Origin: JBPRGG01 sp051418075
GTDB lineage: Bacteria > Bacteroidota > Bacteroidia > Cytophagales > Cyclobacteriaceae
Assembly: GCA_051418075.1 (NCBI GenBank)
Contig: JBPRGG010000029.1
Span: 1-64,000, forward strand
Length of the DNA: 64,000 bases
Direction: 5' to 3'
The position numbers and the translations under genes were made by a program. Below, piece by piece: positions 20,301-28,946 of the stretch (its first letter is position 1; the number at the start of each line of letters is the position of its first letter). The notes beneath the pieces were generated by a model. The model made no database searches, had not been told where the DNA came from, and worked only from the letters and a program-made list of their open reading frames with translations.

Positions 20301-21623
20301 TTCATTACTCCGGATGAAGGGTTTATCAGGGTCATTTAATTGCCATTCAAAAAGCAAAGAATCCATATTTCCCGGCTCAATCTTTGAATCATTTTTGAAC
20401 CTGATAGTGTCTCCGGCACAGACAGGAGTCACTGGTTGGAGAATTACCTGTGGTAAAGGCCTTGAAATTACCGTTACAGAATCCATATTGATGCAGCCTT
20501 TACTATCCCAGACTGTTAACTGATATACGCCAGATTTTTTTACAATTTGCCGGGGACTGGTTTCAGCATTACTCCATAAATATACAAGTCCTTCCACCCC
20601 TGGATCTAAAAGCACACTATCTCCTTCACATAAATTGATTGTATCCCGGCTAAACCGGATAGGTGGGGGATTGGTGCAATCTTCAGGGGCAATGGTAAAT
20701 ATATTATGGATCTCCTCAAGTATCTGATCATATATTACCAAAGAATCATCAGGAGTAAACCTTTTAAAACGCTCCCATTCCTTGGACCAATGTTTTCCCT
20801 GATCTTTGGACAGATAGATGGTTAATTCATCCTCTTTATAATTAGGACGGGTGATTTCTTTATCAAAATACTTCAGATAGAGCTGATTTAGCCTGATCTG
20901 CCTAAGATTTTCACTGGCATTGAACTCAAATAACCGATCAATTGATCCATCACCGGGGCCTGCATTCAGATTTAAGTCTCCCTGTTGGCTATGCTTTCTG
21001 ATCAACTCGATATGTTCGGCAGTTTCAGGGGAACTAATCCCTAATCCTATATTGCCATAATCAGATTCATTTAAAACAATGGCAGAATCTCGGAATACAA
21101 TTGAACCTATGCCATCGGAACGATCATAGATCCTGTTTTCATTCGATTCTCCTGAAATACTTCCTCCCGCATAGACGGCATCTTTATACAATTGGATACG
21201 ATGATTATTCAACCATAAATTACCTTTTTGAAGTTTTAAAACATCAGAAATTCTCATATTTCCCTGCATGACTAATTCACCAGCAGGTTTTTCTACCAGG
21301 ATCTTATGAAAGAAAATCGAAGAATCGCTTAAAATTACCTGATCCTTCATTCCGGTAAATTTTACCCGGCCTGATTCAAAGATACCTAACCCATCGCTGA
21401 AAACAGAAGTGGGGGTTAAATTAATGAAGCTGTCTTTTAAGATTATCAAACCAGTATTCCTGAGTATATTTTGGGGACTATCAAAGATCAAACTTCCCTG
21501 GATAGAAATGGATGATTGATTGGAAATAGTTAGGTCCTTTATGTATAAATCAGTTTGAGCCTGAACTGAGTATGCCTTATAAAGTAGCATAAATGGCAAT
21601 ATGTAAAAATATTTTCTGTTCAT
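17394..21623 (-). CDS. Giant PKD/Ig-repeat surface protein with type A type IX sorting tail, 1409 aa
   Basis: A signal peptide (ending YSVQAQ) is followed by a beta-helix-like N-terminal region (~25-300) with short repeated hydrophobic turns. An Ig-like domain sits at ~310-390. Five PKD-like domains follow (~390-830), marked by a VC/TC/AC cysteine and aromatic motifs such as FFWNFGNG and HFWKFSDG. Several ~75-residue Ig-like repeats with the pattern YxWSDG / GxYxVxV come next (~830-1220), then a last PKD domain (WSFGNG). The end has the type A sorting domain (NYQVYPNPTAKQLAIQV, LPAGMYLLRLNIG, KQVKIIKL). The protein is exported and probably attached to the cell surface as an adhesin. It overlaps the protease gene by 4 bp. 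Confidence 0.9.
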   Translation of the reverse strand: MNRKYFYILPFMLLYKAYSVQAQTDLYIKDLTISNQSSISIQGSLIFDSPQNILRNTGLIILKDSFINLTPTSVFSDGLGIFESGRVKFTGMKDQVILSDSSIFFHKILVEKPAGELVMQGNMRISDVLKLQKGNLWLNNHRIQLYKDAVYAGGSISGESNENRIYDRSDGIGSIVFRDSAIVLNESDYGNIGLGISSPETAEHIELIRKHSQQGDLNLNAGPGDGSIDRLFEFNASENLRQIRLNQLYLKYFDKEITRPNYKEDELTIYLSKDQGKHWSKEWERFKRFTPDDSLVIYDQILEEIHNIFTIAPEDCTNPPPIRFSRDTINLCEGDSVLLDPGVEGLVYLWSNAETSPRQIVKKSGVYQLTVWDSKGCINMDSVTVISRPLPQVILQPVTPVCAGDTIRFKNDSKIEPGNMDSLLFEWQLNDPDKPFIRSNEKNPVYVYTEGGKYHPSVTAISTYGCTASKTTTVDVLKNPVADFSIKNTCLGQPLVIENLSETDYEVVSYQWMIDHNIFSHKFSPACLIEKEGKSSLTLVVKQEICYDTVTKNVEIYPLPELQVSLADSVCQNDLLPIQNSTPSTENQGFFWNFGNGKSSNQFHPQAIYQEPGRFKVDVSINNGYGCTRKDSFEVQVIPVPEVIFTSTNHVCAGNPVRLEVIKPIETTHTFLWDLDQVQITHQTSLTHTFSQPGQHEVFLKVTNEFGCAGSATHTVTVEPNPSANFEFLNACQNEDLSLNNLSALSHGTLNHFWKFSDGSFSQKQNPNKSFEAPGKFEIKLTTSSRFGCVDSVTKQVEIFHQPQLNFGQVVETCGNSLTLSVPDQKDLLSVIWSDGSTQLSNDFTSSGSYWVKVESENFCTSKEAFQVNLKTSITPSLEVQQPICDSVILDAGYPGSAYEWSDGSQNRFKLVSKSGRYAVKIIDQNGCSGESAVNVHLYSTPTVDLGPDLSICTNDQIRLNAGGPKWHYKWSTGETTPEIKVSSSGVYAVEVKNQAGCKTSDYININLHPQPEIKIADIIEGCGSATLAAETGFASYYWSTGDTTRTITIDHSAEIVLEVIDFNGCRSRKNIETRVYPIPFFDLGPNQSACFEQSVYVSTHFNEFHNKSFLWSDGDTGFDKIISDAGIYTLQVTTDQGCTYQDSVAVEIYPDLFSDLPEEKTICTGQDGFIKVSENLANYQWYLNDSLMTDFNGKNQIPVDIAGWYKILAENEVGCFEQDSIRIFETTNVIQADFLVNSLAHIGDTLEFIQLTQPKPDWYQWSFGNGVIKYDYHPKYVYFIPGTYEVALIASNEVCLDTVNKSIIIESLKEVVQDQVFQHMPDLTLELLNYQVYPNPTAKQLAIQVELNQDCQITGGIYNLNGICVMKIDFEGHSFYKNLNLNDLPAGMYLLRLNIGHQLNKQVKIIKL

Positions 21624-21627
21624 GAAT

Positions 21628-22536
21628 TTATAATTTCATGATAAATGCCAGAATAAAATAGGGAGGACGATTTTCATGGGCCTGATTTCCTCCTTTGGAC
21701 TTTATGGTTATTCCTGTATAGCTGGAAGCGGTAATTGAAGCATCGTAGGTGAAACTGGCTTCCCGTGCATCGATTGATCCATTTTTTACATTTTCAATCT
21801 GATGGCAATTCTTATCATTAAATGAATGTTTATGTCCGGGGTCGGTTATTTGGTGGTTATGAGCGGGCATTTCAGACACAAGCAATTTATGCTTATTTTT
21901 CCCTTTAGCTCCAGGTCCAATACTTTTATATTCATCATCCCATACAGCAGTGGGCACACCTGTGCCATCATTCCCATATCCAACAATGAACCTGCCCCTT
22001 AAATCAGGTGTACCATTGGTGCCATCGCAAAGATTCCATCCGGCAGGTAGTTTTACAGGGTCGCCTGACCACATAATAATGGCACCGGGTGGAACCGCAT
22101 AGGCATAAGTTCCCTTTAATTCTTTGGCTTTCAAAGTATTACATGTAATGTCCTGGCTTGCAGTAATCTGGCTTGCATTAATTTGGTTACAATCTATAGT
22201 TTGGTTTATGGAGATGTTGGTGAAGTTACCATTGTTATCTAAAGACTGGTTCCATGGATTAACTACAAGCCATTTTTTTTGTCCGGCATCGTAGTTGACA
22301 AATTTATTGACAGCCACATCAAATAAAAATAAGGAATGAGCAGGAGGAAGACCTGATAAAACTTCCCTTTGACTTATATTTATCCGGGGGAACAATACAC
22401 CTCCTCCATATTTGGGTAATGCCTGAATGTGCAATACTGCTGAAGTGTCTGGCATAACGGTATTAATACCCACCTGAGCCATAGCTAATGTCATTGGACA
22501 AATAATATAAATCATGAGTATATAAAATCCTTTCAT
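21628..22536 (-). CDS. Phage-tail-collar-like secreted protein, 302 aa
   Basis: A signal peptide ends at AMAQ. The mature N-terminus (VGINTVMPDTSAVLHIQ) is typical of Bacteroidota surface proteins related to tail fibres. At ~105-145 a polar region with repeated I-N/T-x-x turns (QINASQITASQDITC) resembles a short fibre shaft. From ~150 the tail-collar signature appears: PPGAIIMWSG, LPAGWNLCDGTNGTPDLRGR, then a His-rich PAHNHQI/HKHSF segment and an ENRPPYFILAFIMK end. Tail-collar domains are known in phage short-tail fibres and in microcystin-dependent (Mdp) proteins. No phage genes are nearby. The gene lies 4 bp upstream of the type A adhesin and 7 bp downstream of the FN3 gene, so it may be a trimeric tip or adhesin subunit of this operon. 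Confidence 0.85.
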   Translation of the reverse strand: MKGFYILMIYIICPMTLAMAQVGINTVMPDTSAVLHIQALPKYGGGVLFPRINISQREVLSGLPPAHSLFLFDVAVNKFVNYDAGQKKWLVVNPWNQSLDNNGNFTNISINQTIDCNQINASQITASQDITCNTLKAKELKGTYAYAVPPGAIIMWSGDPVKLPAGWNLCDGTNGTPDLRGRFIVGYGNDGTGVPTAVWDDEYKSIGPGAKGKNKHKLLVSEMPAHNHQITDPGHKHSFNDKNCHQIENVKNGSIDAREASFTYDASITASSYTGITIKSKGGNQAHENRPPYFILAFIMKL

Positions 22537-22543
22537 ATGTTTT

Positions 22544-24568
22544 TTATTTAATGTTGACCTGAAATATTTCAGATTTCACCATGCCCCCGTTCTTACGGTA
22601 GGCTCTTAATTCATAAAACACCTGTTTTTGCTGTGGCAGCTGCTGATCCTGGTAAAAAGATCCTTCCAGCAATCCACTTATAGGCTTCAACCTTCCTCCT
22701 GGATTGAGGCTACGGTAAATGACATAACCCAAACGCTGATCCTCCAGTTGATCATTCCAGGTTAATTCTACTGATTGCTGATCCGGATGATAAATTACCT
22801 GTTCCAGGTGTACACTATCTGATTGTACATCGGCAGCCAAGAGACCGGTAAGTATATTGGAATATCCCGATTGATTACCGGCGCTGTCCTGGACCAATAA
22901 CTTGTATTGATATATTTCTCCCGTCAAAAGATAACGGTCCAGGTATTGATGTTGTCCGGAAGGGACTAGTTGAGGAGTGATTTCTATCCAGTTTTGCTGC
23001 TTTATGGTTTTGCGAAATATGCGATATCCCAGCAGATCAGGAGCATAACAAGGCATCCATTGCAGTAACAAACCAGCTTGATCCTGATCCGGATAAAGCC
23101 CACGAAGCTGAGGAACTATAGGAGGACTGAAATCAGGCAACTTCCCTTTCAGGACAACAGAAGGCGCACTTTTATTAAAGCATGAATCTAAGGCAACTAC
23201 ATAATACTGAAATACATTTTTTGAAGGAGCTGCTAATCTATCTGTAAAACTCGAGGCGTTAATGGGTTCAGCATTCAATAAATTGAATACTCCTTCTGTT
23301 TGATCCAGAACTGAACGATAGACATAATATCCCAACAAGTCTTTTTCCTGGCCATATTCCCATTGCAAGTGGATCTTTCCGGAATCGCTCTGCAAAATAA
23401 GCCCTTGAGGAGTAGCTGGGGGAGTCAGATCAGGAATTTTCACAAAAACCTTTCCTGAGCGACTTTCATTTCCTGCTTCATCAATTGCAGCTACCTGGAA
23501 ATAGTAGCTTTTACCTTCATGGCCTTTTATCATGTATTGGTTTGAATTCGCTGCCAGTAAACCCTGGTGAATCGGTATAAAGGGCCCCATACTCCGGAGA
23601 GATTGGTAAACAGCATATCCTGCTAAATCAGGAGCATCTACTTTTTGCCAGTTTAGCTGTATTTTATGATCGTTTAAAGAACTGGAAAGTTGTCTTGGTG
23701 GGGAAGGAGGGGTTTGATCCGTAACCTTTACTGATATTGGAACAGATCTGCCAGTTACCTGACCAAAATAACCCACACCTTCCAATTGGTAGGAGTATGT
23801 GTTATTCTCTTTCAGGCTATCATCTTGGTAAAAAAAACCTGGTTTACCTGACTGGCCGATACTATCCGATTGTTGTCCGGCCATCACCGGGTGCTTATTC
23901 ACCTTGAGGTAATCAGGTTCATTATTTGCTTTTCGAAATATATTAACGGCGTAAAAATGATCATCATTAGGGTTCCAGTTCAATCCGGCCACATTATTAT
24001 GAAGCTTTACCTGGAAATTTTTGGGTGGTTCCATTGCACCTTCATTCTCAAGGTTAATAAATTTAGTAGTTGCCAGTAATTTTTCCCGACCATATTGAAT
24101 ATAGGTCACTTTATACTGCACCTGTCCTGTAGGAATGGATAGGGTATCCAGGCAGTAAATGCCCAGGTAACTGGCTAAAGTATTGGATTGGAAGGTTTTA
24201 ACCAAGATGTGTAATAGGGTAAAATCAAATATAGCGGGATTGGGCAATTCTTTGATCATTTCGGCAAAAACCTTTAATGAGGAATCCTTTTGAATGATAA
24301 ATTTCGCTTTATCTGGAGAATATTGGGTATGGCAGATGGGTTGCCAGTTTTCTTTTTTTCCGAAGCGTCGGTAAACACTATATCCTTCACGATAAAACAA
24401 ATTTTGGGATGAATACCATTTAAGTTGAATAATAGCCCTATTATCTGCTGAGGAAAGTGAAGTGAGTATCTTTCCAGTTTGTGCCTGTGTGCCATTAAAC
24501 GATAACAGCGATAAGGAGAGGAGCAACAAGTACATTTTATTCCATTTATAAGAACGATAGCTGGTCAT
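22544..24568 (-). CDS. Secreted fibronectin type III repeat protein, 674 aa; first gene of the surface operon
   Basis: The N-terminus has a hydrophobic signal sequence (MYLLLLSLSLLSFNGTQAQ) preceded by eleven polar residues. An internal ATG at 24535 would start exactly at that sequence and is an alternative start. The mature protein consists of five or six ~95-residue fibronectin-III-like domains, each with a Pro-rich start (PPSPPRQL, PPATPQGL, SPPIVPQL), an LxWxK/LQWEY strand and a GYxVYRS/GYRIFRK strand. No sorting tail or lipobox is visible. It is the first gene of the minus-strand operon, with 613 bp of AT-rich DNA upstream, and the next gene starts 7 bp after its stop. It is probably an extracellular or periplasmic scaffold. 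Confidence 0.85.
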   Translation of the reverse strand: MTSYRSYKWNKMYLLLLSLSLLSFNGTQAQTGKILTSLSSADNRAIIQLKWYSSQNLFYREGYSVYRRFGKKENWQPICHTQYSPDKAKFIIQKDSSLKVFAEMIKELPNPAIFDFTLLHILVKTFQSNTLASYLGIYCLDTLSIPTGQVQYKVTYIQYGREKLLATTKFINLENEGAMEPPKNFQVKLHNNVAGLNWNPNDDHFYAVNIFRKANNEPDYLKVNKHPVMAGQQSDSIGQSGKPGFFYQDDSLKENNTYSYQLEGVGYFGQVTGRSVPISVKVTDQTPPSPPRQLSSSLNDHKIQLNWQKVDAPDLAGYAVYQSLRSMGPFIPIHQGLLAANSNQYMIKGHEGKSYYFQVAAIDEAGNESRSGKVFVKIPDLTPPATPQGLILQSDSGKIHLQWEYGQEKDLLGYYVYRSVLDQTEGVFNLLNAEPINASSFTDRLAAPSKNVFQYYVVALDSCFNKSAPSVVLKGKLPDFSPPIVPQLRGLYPDQDQAGLLLQWMPCYAPDLLGYRIFRKTIKQQNWIEITPQLVPSGQHQYLDRYLLTGEIYQYKLLVQDSAGNQSGYSNILTGLLAADVQSDSVHLEQVIYHPDQQSVELTWNDQLEDQRLGYVIYRSLNPGGRLKPISGLLEGSFYQDQQLPQQKQVFYELRAYRKNGGMVKSEIFQVNIK

Positions 24569-25181
24569 TTTATTTGTTAGCTGGTGAACATTATTATAAA
24601 TATAAAAATGGAAATAACATAAATCAAGGGTGGTAAATTACCAACGAAAATTTTAATATTGAAAAAATGCAATTTGTAGAATTATGTATAATTATTGCTT
24701 TTAATGTGAATTAAGTTTCATAAATGCTTCATAACTCACAATTTATAATTGATAGATCAGGTAAAAATGAAATTATGTTTTTGTTATAATAATTATATAC
24801 AACCAGCAAAATAATCAAATTGCTCTTTTTTATTACTTAAAAATAACTAATTTTGTAATGGGCTTTTTCAATTAGAAACAGTTGTTTTCAATTCATTTTA
24901 CCTTATATTATCATTTATATTATTCTTAAAACTTACCTGAAATCGTTCATAAAATCAGCCAATTTAAAATAATTCTAAATAAAATGAAGGTGAGATTAAG
25001 ATGGAGGCTAATAAAGTTGGTAAAAAGCAGTGTTTACAAATGGTTTAATATTAAATAGTTTGGACCATTTTGAGATGTAGAGAATAATCACAAGGGGGTT
25101 AAATAGTTTATTGCCAACAAGTTATTGGTTGAATTAAAACAAAAATTAAAACCTAAGAAAAATTAAATTTTTAACTAACCT
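24569..25181 (-). other. 613-bp AT-rich intergenic leader upstream of the surface operon
   Basis: No convincing reading frame exists on either strand; stops are frequent in all frames. The region separates two minus-strand genes, so it must hold the 3' end of the phoD-like transcript and the promoter of the ten-gene operon. I searched for CAAAnnTA (the reverse complement of the Bacteroidota -7 element) and found no exact match. It is noticeably more AT-rich than the genes on either side. A regulatory or structured leader is possible but I cannot point to a specific element. Confidence 0.5.
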
Positions 25182-26234
25182 CTACTGCTTCCTGTCAAAT
25201 TGGATCCGTTCCTGTAATTTAATTGTCTGACCTTCTCCTTTGATACTAACTTGTACCAGGATGCGTTGATCAGTGGCAGATATATGCAGTAGGCCATAAT
25301 TAAGTGTAGTCACTACTTCACCTACCCGATATGGGTTGAGTTCACCGGGAAAAGCTTCCCAACTGTGGGTGAGACCACTGGAGGTAACATCATAAACCTG
25401 ATAGGGCAATTCCGGGTTTTGCAGTCGTGAAATTTCGGCAATATGACGGTCACCACTTAGGAAGATTACACCTGAGGCGGTAGTCTGGCTGATCAACTCG
25501 AGCAGCTTTTGTCGTTCCTGAGGGAAGTTGGCCCATTTTTCATAGGGATGCTGATTTGAAAGTACCTGGATGCTGGAACCAATTATGAACAAGTCGGTCA
25601 AAGCGTCTTGTAACTGAATCTCCAGCCAGGCCCATTGTGGTTGGCCCAACATAGTGCCGGTAGGTGAGGGAATATAACGTCCTTGATCTCGCTGCAGGGG
25701 ATCACGAAAATAACGGGTATCCAATAACAAAACTTTGAGATGCAAGTCTTTGTGATTATAACTGTGGGCTGAATAAACCCCTTCCTGTCTTCGGCGGGCC
25801 GAACCAGGCGCTACATCCATAAAGTCCAGCATCAGTTGCTGACTCTGTTCTTTTTGGGAATAGCTTGCTCCTCCGTCATTGACCCCGTAATCATGATCAT
25901 CCCAGGTGCCGATAATTTCCGTAGCCTCCCTCAATTGATGATAATCCGGCTGCTGCTTCTGCCTGATATATTTTTGTGCCATTACCTCCATATCATAGGT
26001 ATCGCCATAAATATTATCACCTAACCAGATCCATAACTGAGGATTTTCCTCCAGGATTGCTGGCCAAAGGGGTTGAAGCAGATCCTGCCGGTTGCAGGAG
26101 CCAAAAGCAATGGTCAATCCCGAGTTAGTCTCTATTGAAGTAGACGCTTCCTGGGCCTTTTTATTTTCTTTGGCAGAATTACAACCAAGCAACATTGCCA
26201 GTGGAACCCCCAGGATAAGCAATAAAAACTTCAT
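25182..26234 (-). CDS. PhoD-like metallophosphatase, lipoprotein
   Basis: The 350-residue protein begins with a lipoprotein signal peptide ending in LLGC (Cys 18), so it is probably anchored to a membrane. The phosphatase core shows the PhoD family metal-ligand pattern: FGSCNRQD (~44-51), WLGDNIYGDTYD (~68-79), GTWDDHDYGVND (~108-119), LLLDTRYFRDP (~170-180), and SGDRHIAEISRL near residue 253. PhoD enzymes hydrolyse phosphomonoesters or diesters using Ca/Fe centres. This protein is shorter than classical PhoD (~550 aa) and lacks its N-terminal Ig-like domain, like the compact alkaline phosphatase D-like proteins common in Bacteroidota. It appears monocistronic. Substrate unknown. Confidence 0.9.
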   Translation of the reverse strand: MKFLLLILGVPLAMLLGCNSAKENKKAQEASTSIETNSGLTIAFGSCNRQDLLQPLWPAILEENPQLWIWLGDNIYGDTYDMEVMAQKYIRQKQQPDYHQLREATEIIGTWDDHDYGVNDGGASYSQKEQSQQLMLDFMDVAPGSARRRQEGVYSAHSYNHKDLHLKVLLLDTRYFRDPLQRDQGRYIPSPTGTMLGQPQWAWLEIQLQDALTDLFIIGSSIQVLSNQHPYEKWANFPQERQKLLELISQTTASGVIFLSGDRHIAEISRLQNPELPYQVYDVTSSGLTHSWEAFPGELNPYRVGEVVTTLNYGLLHISATDQRILVQVSIKGEGQTIKLQERIQFDRKQ

Positions 26235-26468
26235 ACTACTATAGATGGTAAAGGAGCTAATTTAAAACAATCAAACCGGGATCTGCAAAACAACCTGGTT
26301 AAATAATTATGATGAATCAAATTTTTTAAGTTACTTAAAATTTTAGTGCATTTAGGTTGGCTGATTTGGCTGGGAAAGGTAAAATATCTAAATTGCTTTT
26401 CAATACAGGATTGGATACCTATATCCAACTTTATTTTTAGTCATACACATTTTTTTAACCCAAACACC

Positions 26469-27455
26469 ATGAATTACAGAAAACTAGGAAAAACCGGATT
26501 CCAAATTTCAGAAGTATCCCTGGGAACCTGGCAGGCAGGGGGTAAATGGGGCCAGTCATTCGATCAAAAACTGGCTGAAGATACCATTCATCAGGCTCTC
26601 GATCTGGGGGTGAATTTCATTGATACGGCTGATGTTTACAGTGATGGTCAAAGTGAAGCGGCAGTGGCCAAGGTAGTTAAATCCCGTTCAGAAGAGATCT
26701 ACGTGGCTACCAAATGTGGTCGTCGTACCCAGCCGCATGTGAATGAGGAATATACACCGGAACGGTTACGCGGTTTTGTGGAGGATAGCCTGAAGAACAC
26801 CGGTTTTGACACCCTGGACCTGATCCAGTTACATTGCCCGCCTACCCAGGTATATTACCGGCCTGAAATCTTTGAACTGTTTGAGCTTTTACAACAGGAG
26901 GGTAAGATCCGGCATCTGGGAGTGAGTGTGGAGAAGGTGGAAGAGGCGATAAAAGCCATCGAATATCCCAATGTGACCACAGTACAGATCATATTTAATA
27001 TGTTCCGGCATCGGCCGGCCGACTTGTTCTTTCAATTGGCTCAGCAAAAAGAGGTGGGTATTATTGTGAGGGTGCCTTTGGCCAGCGGGTTGTTGAGCGG
27101 CAAATTTGGAAAAGATACCCAGTTCGGACAGGAAGATCACCGAACTTTTAACAGGCAGGGACAGGCCTTTGATAAAGGAGAGACTTTTTCAGGTATTGAT
27201 TATGAGCTTGGTCTGGAAGCAGTGGAAGAGCTTAAGGCTTTGTTCCCATCAGACCAATCGCTGGCCGCCTGGGCCATACGTTGGGTTTTGATGTTCGATC
27301 AGGTCAGCACCGTAATTCCTGGTGCCTCCCGGCCTCAGCAGGTACTAGATAACGTACAGGCTTCAGGCTTATCCGCTCTGAGTCAGGAGCAAATGAAAGG
27401 AGTGCAGCGGATCTATGAAGAAAAGATCAAGGGGCAGGTCCATCAGGTCTGGTAG
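26469..27455 (+). CDS. Aldo/keto reductase, 328 aa
   Basis: The start is taken at the ATG at 26469 (MNYRKLGKTGFQISEVSLGTW), the canonical family N-terminus. A longer upstream frame from 26346 adds 41 residues without homology. The TIM-barrel catalytic set is visible: Asp and Tyr in DTADVYSDGQSE, Lys in YVATKCGRR and His in DLIQLHCPP. The NADPH-binding end is present as IPGASRPQQVLDN. Family members reduce aldehydes and ketones or sugar-derived carbonyls with NADPH; the substrate cannot be told here. The gene runs in the same direction as dinB, 127 bp upstream of it, with no obvious link. Confidence 0.93.
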   Translation: MNYRKLGKTGFQISEVSLGTWQAGGKWGQSFDQKLAEDTIHQALDLGVNFIDTADVYSDGQSEAAVAKVVKSRSEEIYVATKCGRRTQPHVNEEYTPERLRGFVEDSLKNTGFDTLDLIQLHCPPTQVYYRPEIFELFELLQQEGKIRHLGVSVEKVEEAIKAIEYPNVTTVQIIFNMFRHRPADLFFQLAQQKEVGIIVRVPLASGLLSGKFGKDTQFGQEDHRTFNRQGQAFDKGETFSGIDYELGLEAVEELKALFPSDQSLAAWAIRWVLMFDQVSTVIPGASRPQQVLDNVQASGLSALSQEQMKGVQRIYEEKIKGQVHQVW

Positions 27456-27555
27456 CAAGGCAGGAGACAGGCATCAGTCATTTAAGCGGAACTTTAATGT
27501 AATTTTCAGGTAATATTTGGAAACAATATGCCACACAATTAACTAATTATATTAG

Positions 27556-27563
27556 TATATTTG
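27556..27563 (+). promoter_or_regulatory. Candidate Bacteroidota -7 element upstream of dinB
   Basis: TATATTTG matches the TAnnTTTG -7 consensus and lies 19 bp before the dinB ATG. I do not see a matching TTTG at the expected -33 position, so this is a partial promoter match. No SOS-type palindrome is evident nearby. Confidence 0.35.
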
Positions 27564-27582
27564 CAAATATAATTGGTCAGAT

Positions 27583-28785
27583 ATGAATGGCGGTGATTTA
27601 AGAAGTATTTTACACCTGGATCTGGATACTTTTTTTGTGTCCGTAGAAAGGAAGCGGAACAGTCAGCTGGTGGGTAAGCCCCTGATCATTGGAGGTAAAA
27701 ATGGGCGAGGGGTGGTAGCTTCCTGCAGCTATGAAACCCGGCGGTTTGGGGTGCATTCAGCCATGCCTATGCGAATGGCGCTGCAGTTATGTCCCCAGGC
27801 TATTGTGATTTCAGGGGATATGGAAGCTTACAGCCAACATTCCCGGCTGATTACCCAGGTAATTGCCGATCAGGCACCTTTATTTGAAAAATCCTCGATC
27901 GATGAATTTTACCTGGACCTGACTGGAATGGATCGCTTTTTTGGTTGTCTCCATTGGGCTCAGGAGTTAAGAAAAAAGATTATAACTCACAGCGGGTTGC
28001 CCCTTTCCTTAGGGCTTTCTATCAATAAGACCGTTTCGAAAGTAGCCACGGGAGAGGCCAAACCGAATAATGAAAAACATGTGCCCCGGGGTGAGGAAAA
28101 GCGTTTTCTGGCCCCGCTTTCTATTCAAAAGATTCCCATGATCGGTGAAAAGACTTACCGCATGTTGCGCATGCGGGGAATTGAGAAGGTGGCTACGCTG
28201 AGTCAAATGCCACCGGTTTATCTGCAGCAGCTACTGGGCAAAAATGGCATGGTCATCTGGAAAAAGGCCAATGGTATTGACGATACTCCGGTAGTACCTT
28301 ATTCAGAAGCCAAATCCATTTCCACTGAGCAAACCTTTCAGCAGGACACTATTGATGTGCCCCGTTTGAAGCAGATACTGATCGGCATGACTGAAAAACT
28401 GGCTCATACCCTGCGGGAAAGCCAGAAGTTGACTTCCTGTGTTACAGTGAAGATCCGCTATTCTAATTTTGATACTGAAACCCGGCAGGTACACATCCCT
28501 TATACATCCTGTGATCATACCCTGATCGGAAAAGTTCTGAACTTGTTTGATCAGTTGTATCAGCGTCGCATGCTGTTGCGGCTGGTAGGTGTCCGCTTCA
28601 GTGGGTTGGTACAGGGCAATTATCAGATTGATCTGTTTGACGACACCCCGGAACAGGTTAATCTTTATCAGGCCATCGACCGGATCAAGCGAAAGTTTGG
28701 GGCAGATAAGCTCATCAGGGCCAGTGGGTTAGGGGTTTATGAACGGCGGGAGCGTATTAGTGATGTAGCCAGTATGCAGGGATAA
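27583..28785 (+). CDS. dinB: DNA polymerase IV (Y-family translesion polymerase)
   Basis: The 400-residue product has the Y-family palm motifs: HLDLDTFFVSVE (~11-22) with the first catalytic Asp, the YETRRFGVHSAMP region, and SSIDEFYLDLTG (~105-116) with the second Asp-Glu pair. The thumb contains a helix-hairpin-helix region (KIPMIGEKTYRMLRMRGI). The C-terminal ~150 residues are the little-finger domain. No C-terminal beta-clamp motif stands out, but the tail (RASGLGVYERRERISD) is of the normal type. The enzyme copies past damaged bases with low fidelity. The length is slightly above E. coli DinB. The gene appears to be transcribed alone. Confidence 0.95.
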   Translation: MNGGDLRSILHLDLDTFFVSVERKRNSQLVGKPLIIGGKNGRGVVASCSYETRRFGVHSAMPMRMALQLCPQAIVISGDMEAYSQHSRLITQVIADQAPLFEKSSIDEFYLDLTGMDRFFGCLHWAQELRKKIITHSGLPLSLGLSINKTVSKVATGEAKPNNEKHVPRGEEKRFLAPLSIQKIPMIGEKTYRMLRMRGIEKVATLSQMPPVYLQQLLGKNGMVIWKKANGIDDTPVVPYSEAKSISTEQTFQQDTIDVPRLKQILIGMTEKLAHTLRESQKLTSCVTVKIRYSNFDTETRQVHIPYTSCDHTLIGKVLNLFDQLYQRRMLLRLVGVRFSGLVQGNYQIDLFDDTPEQVNLYQAIDRIKRKFGADKLIRASGLGVYERRERISDVASMQG

Positions 28786-28946
28786 GGCTGTAGAGGAGGT
28801 GATAGTAAATAGCAGATGCGCTGTTTATTGCATGACCGGGGCCTGCTCAAAACTTCCTTCTTCAAAGTAAGCCGGAGGAAAATGAAAGCTATTGAACTAA
28901 ACTGATGGGTGGTTTCTTTATCTGACATAAGTTGACAACTATTCAT

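Noticed and set aside
21628..22536. Prophage remnant, because of the tail-collar domain
   Set aside because: The protein has a Sec signal peptide and no phage structural, lysis, integrase or attachment features occur nearby.
27456..27582. SOS box upstream of dinB
   Set aside because: No convincing LexA-type palindrome was found; only a partial promoter match is present.
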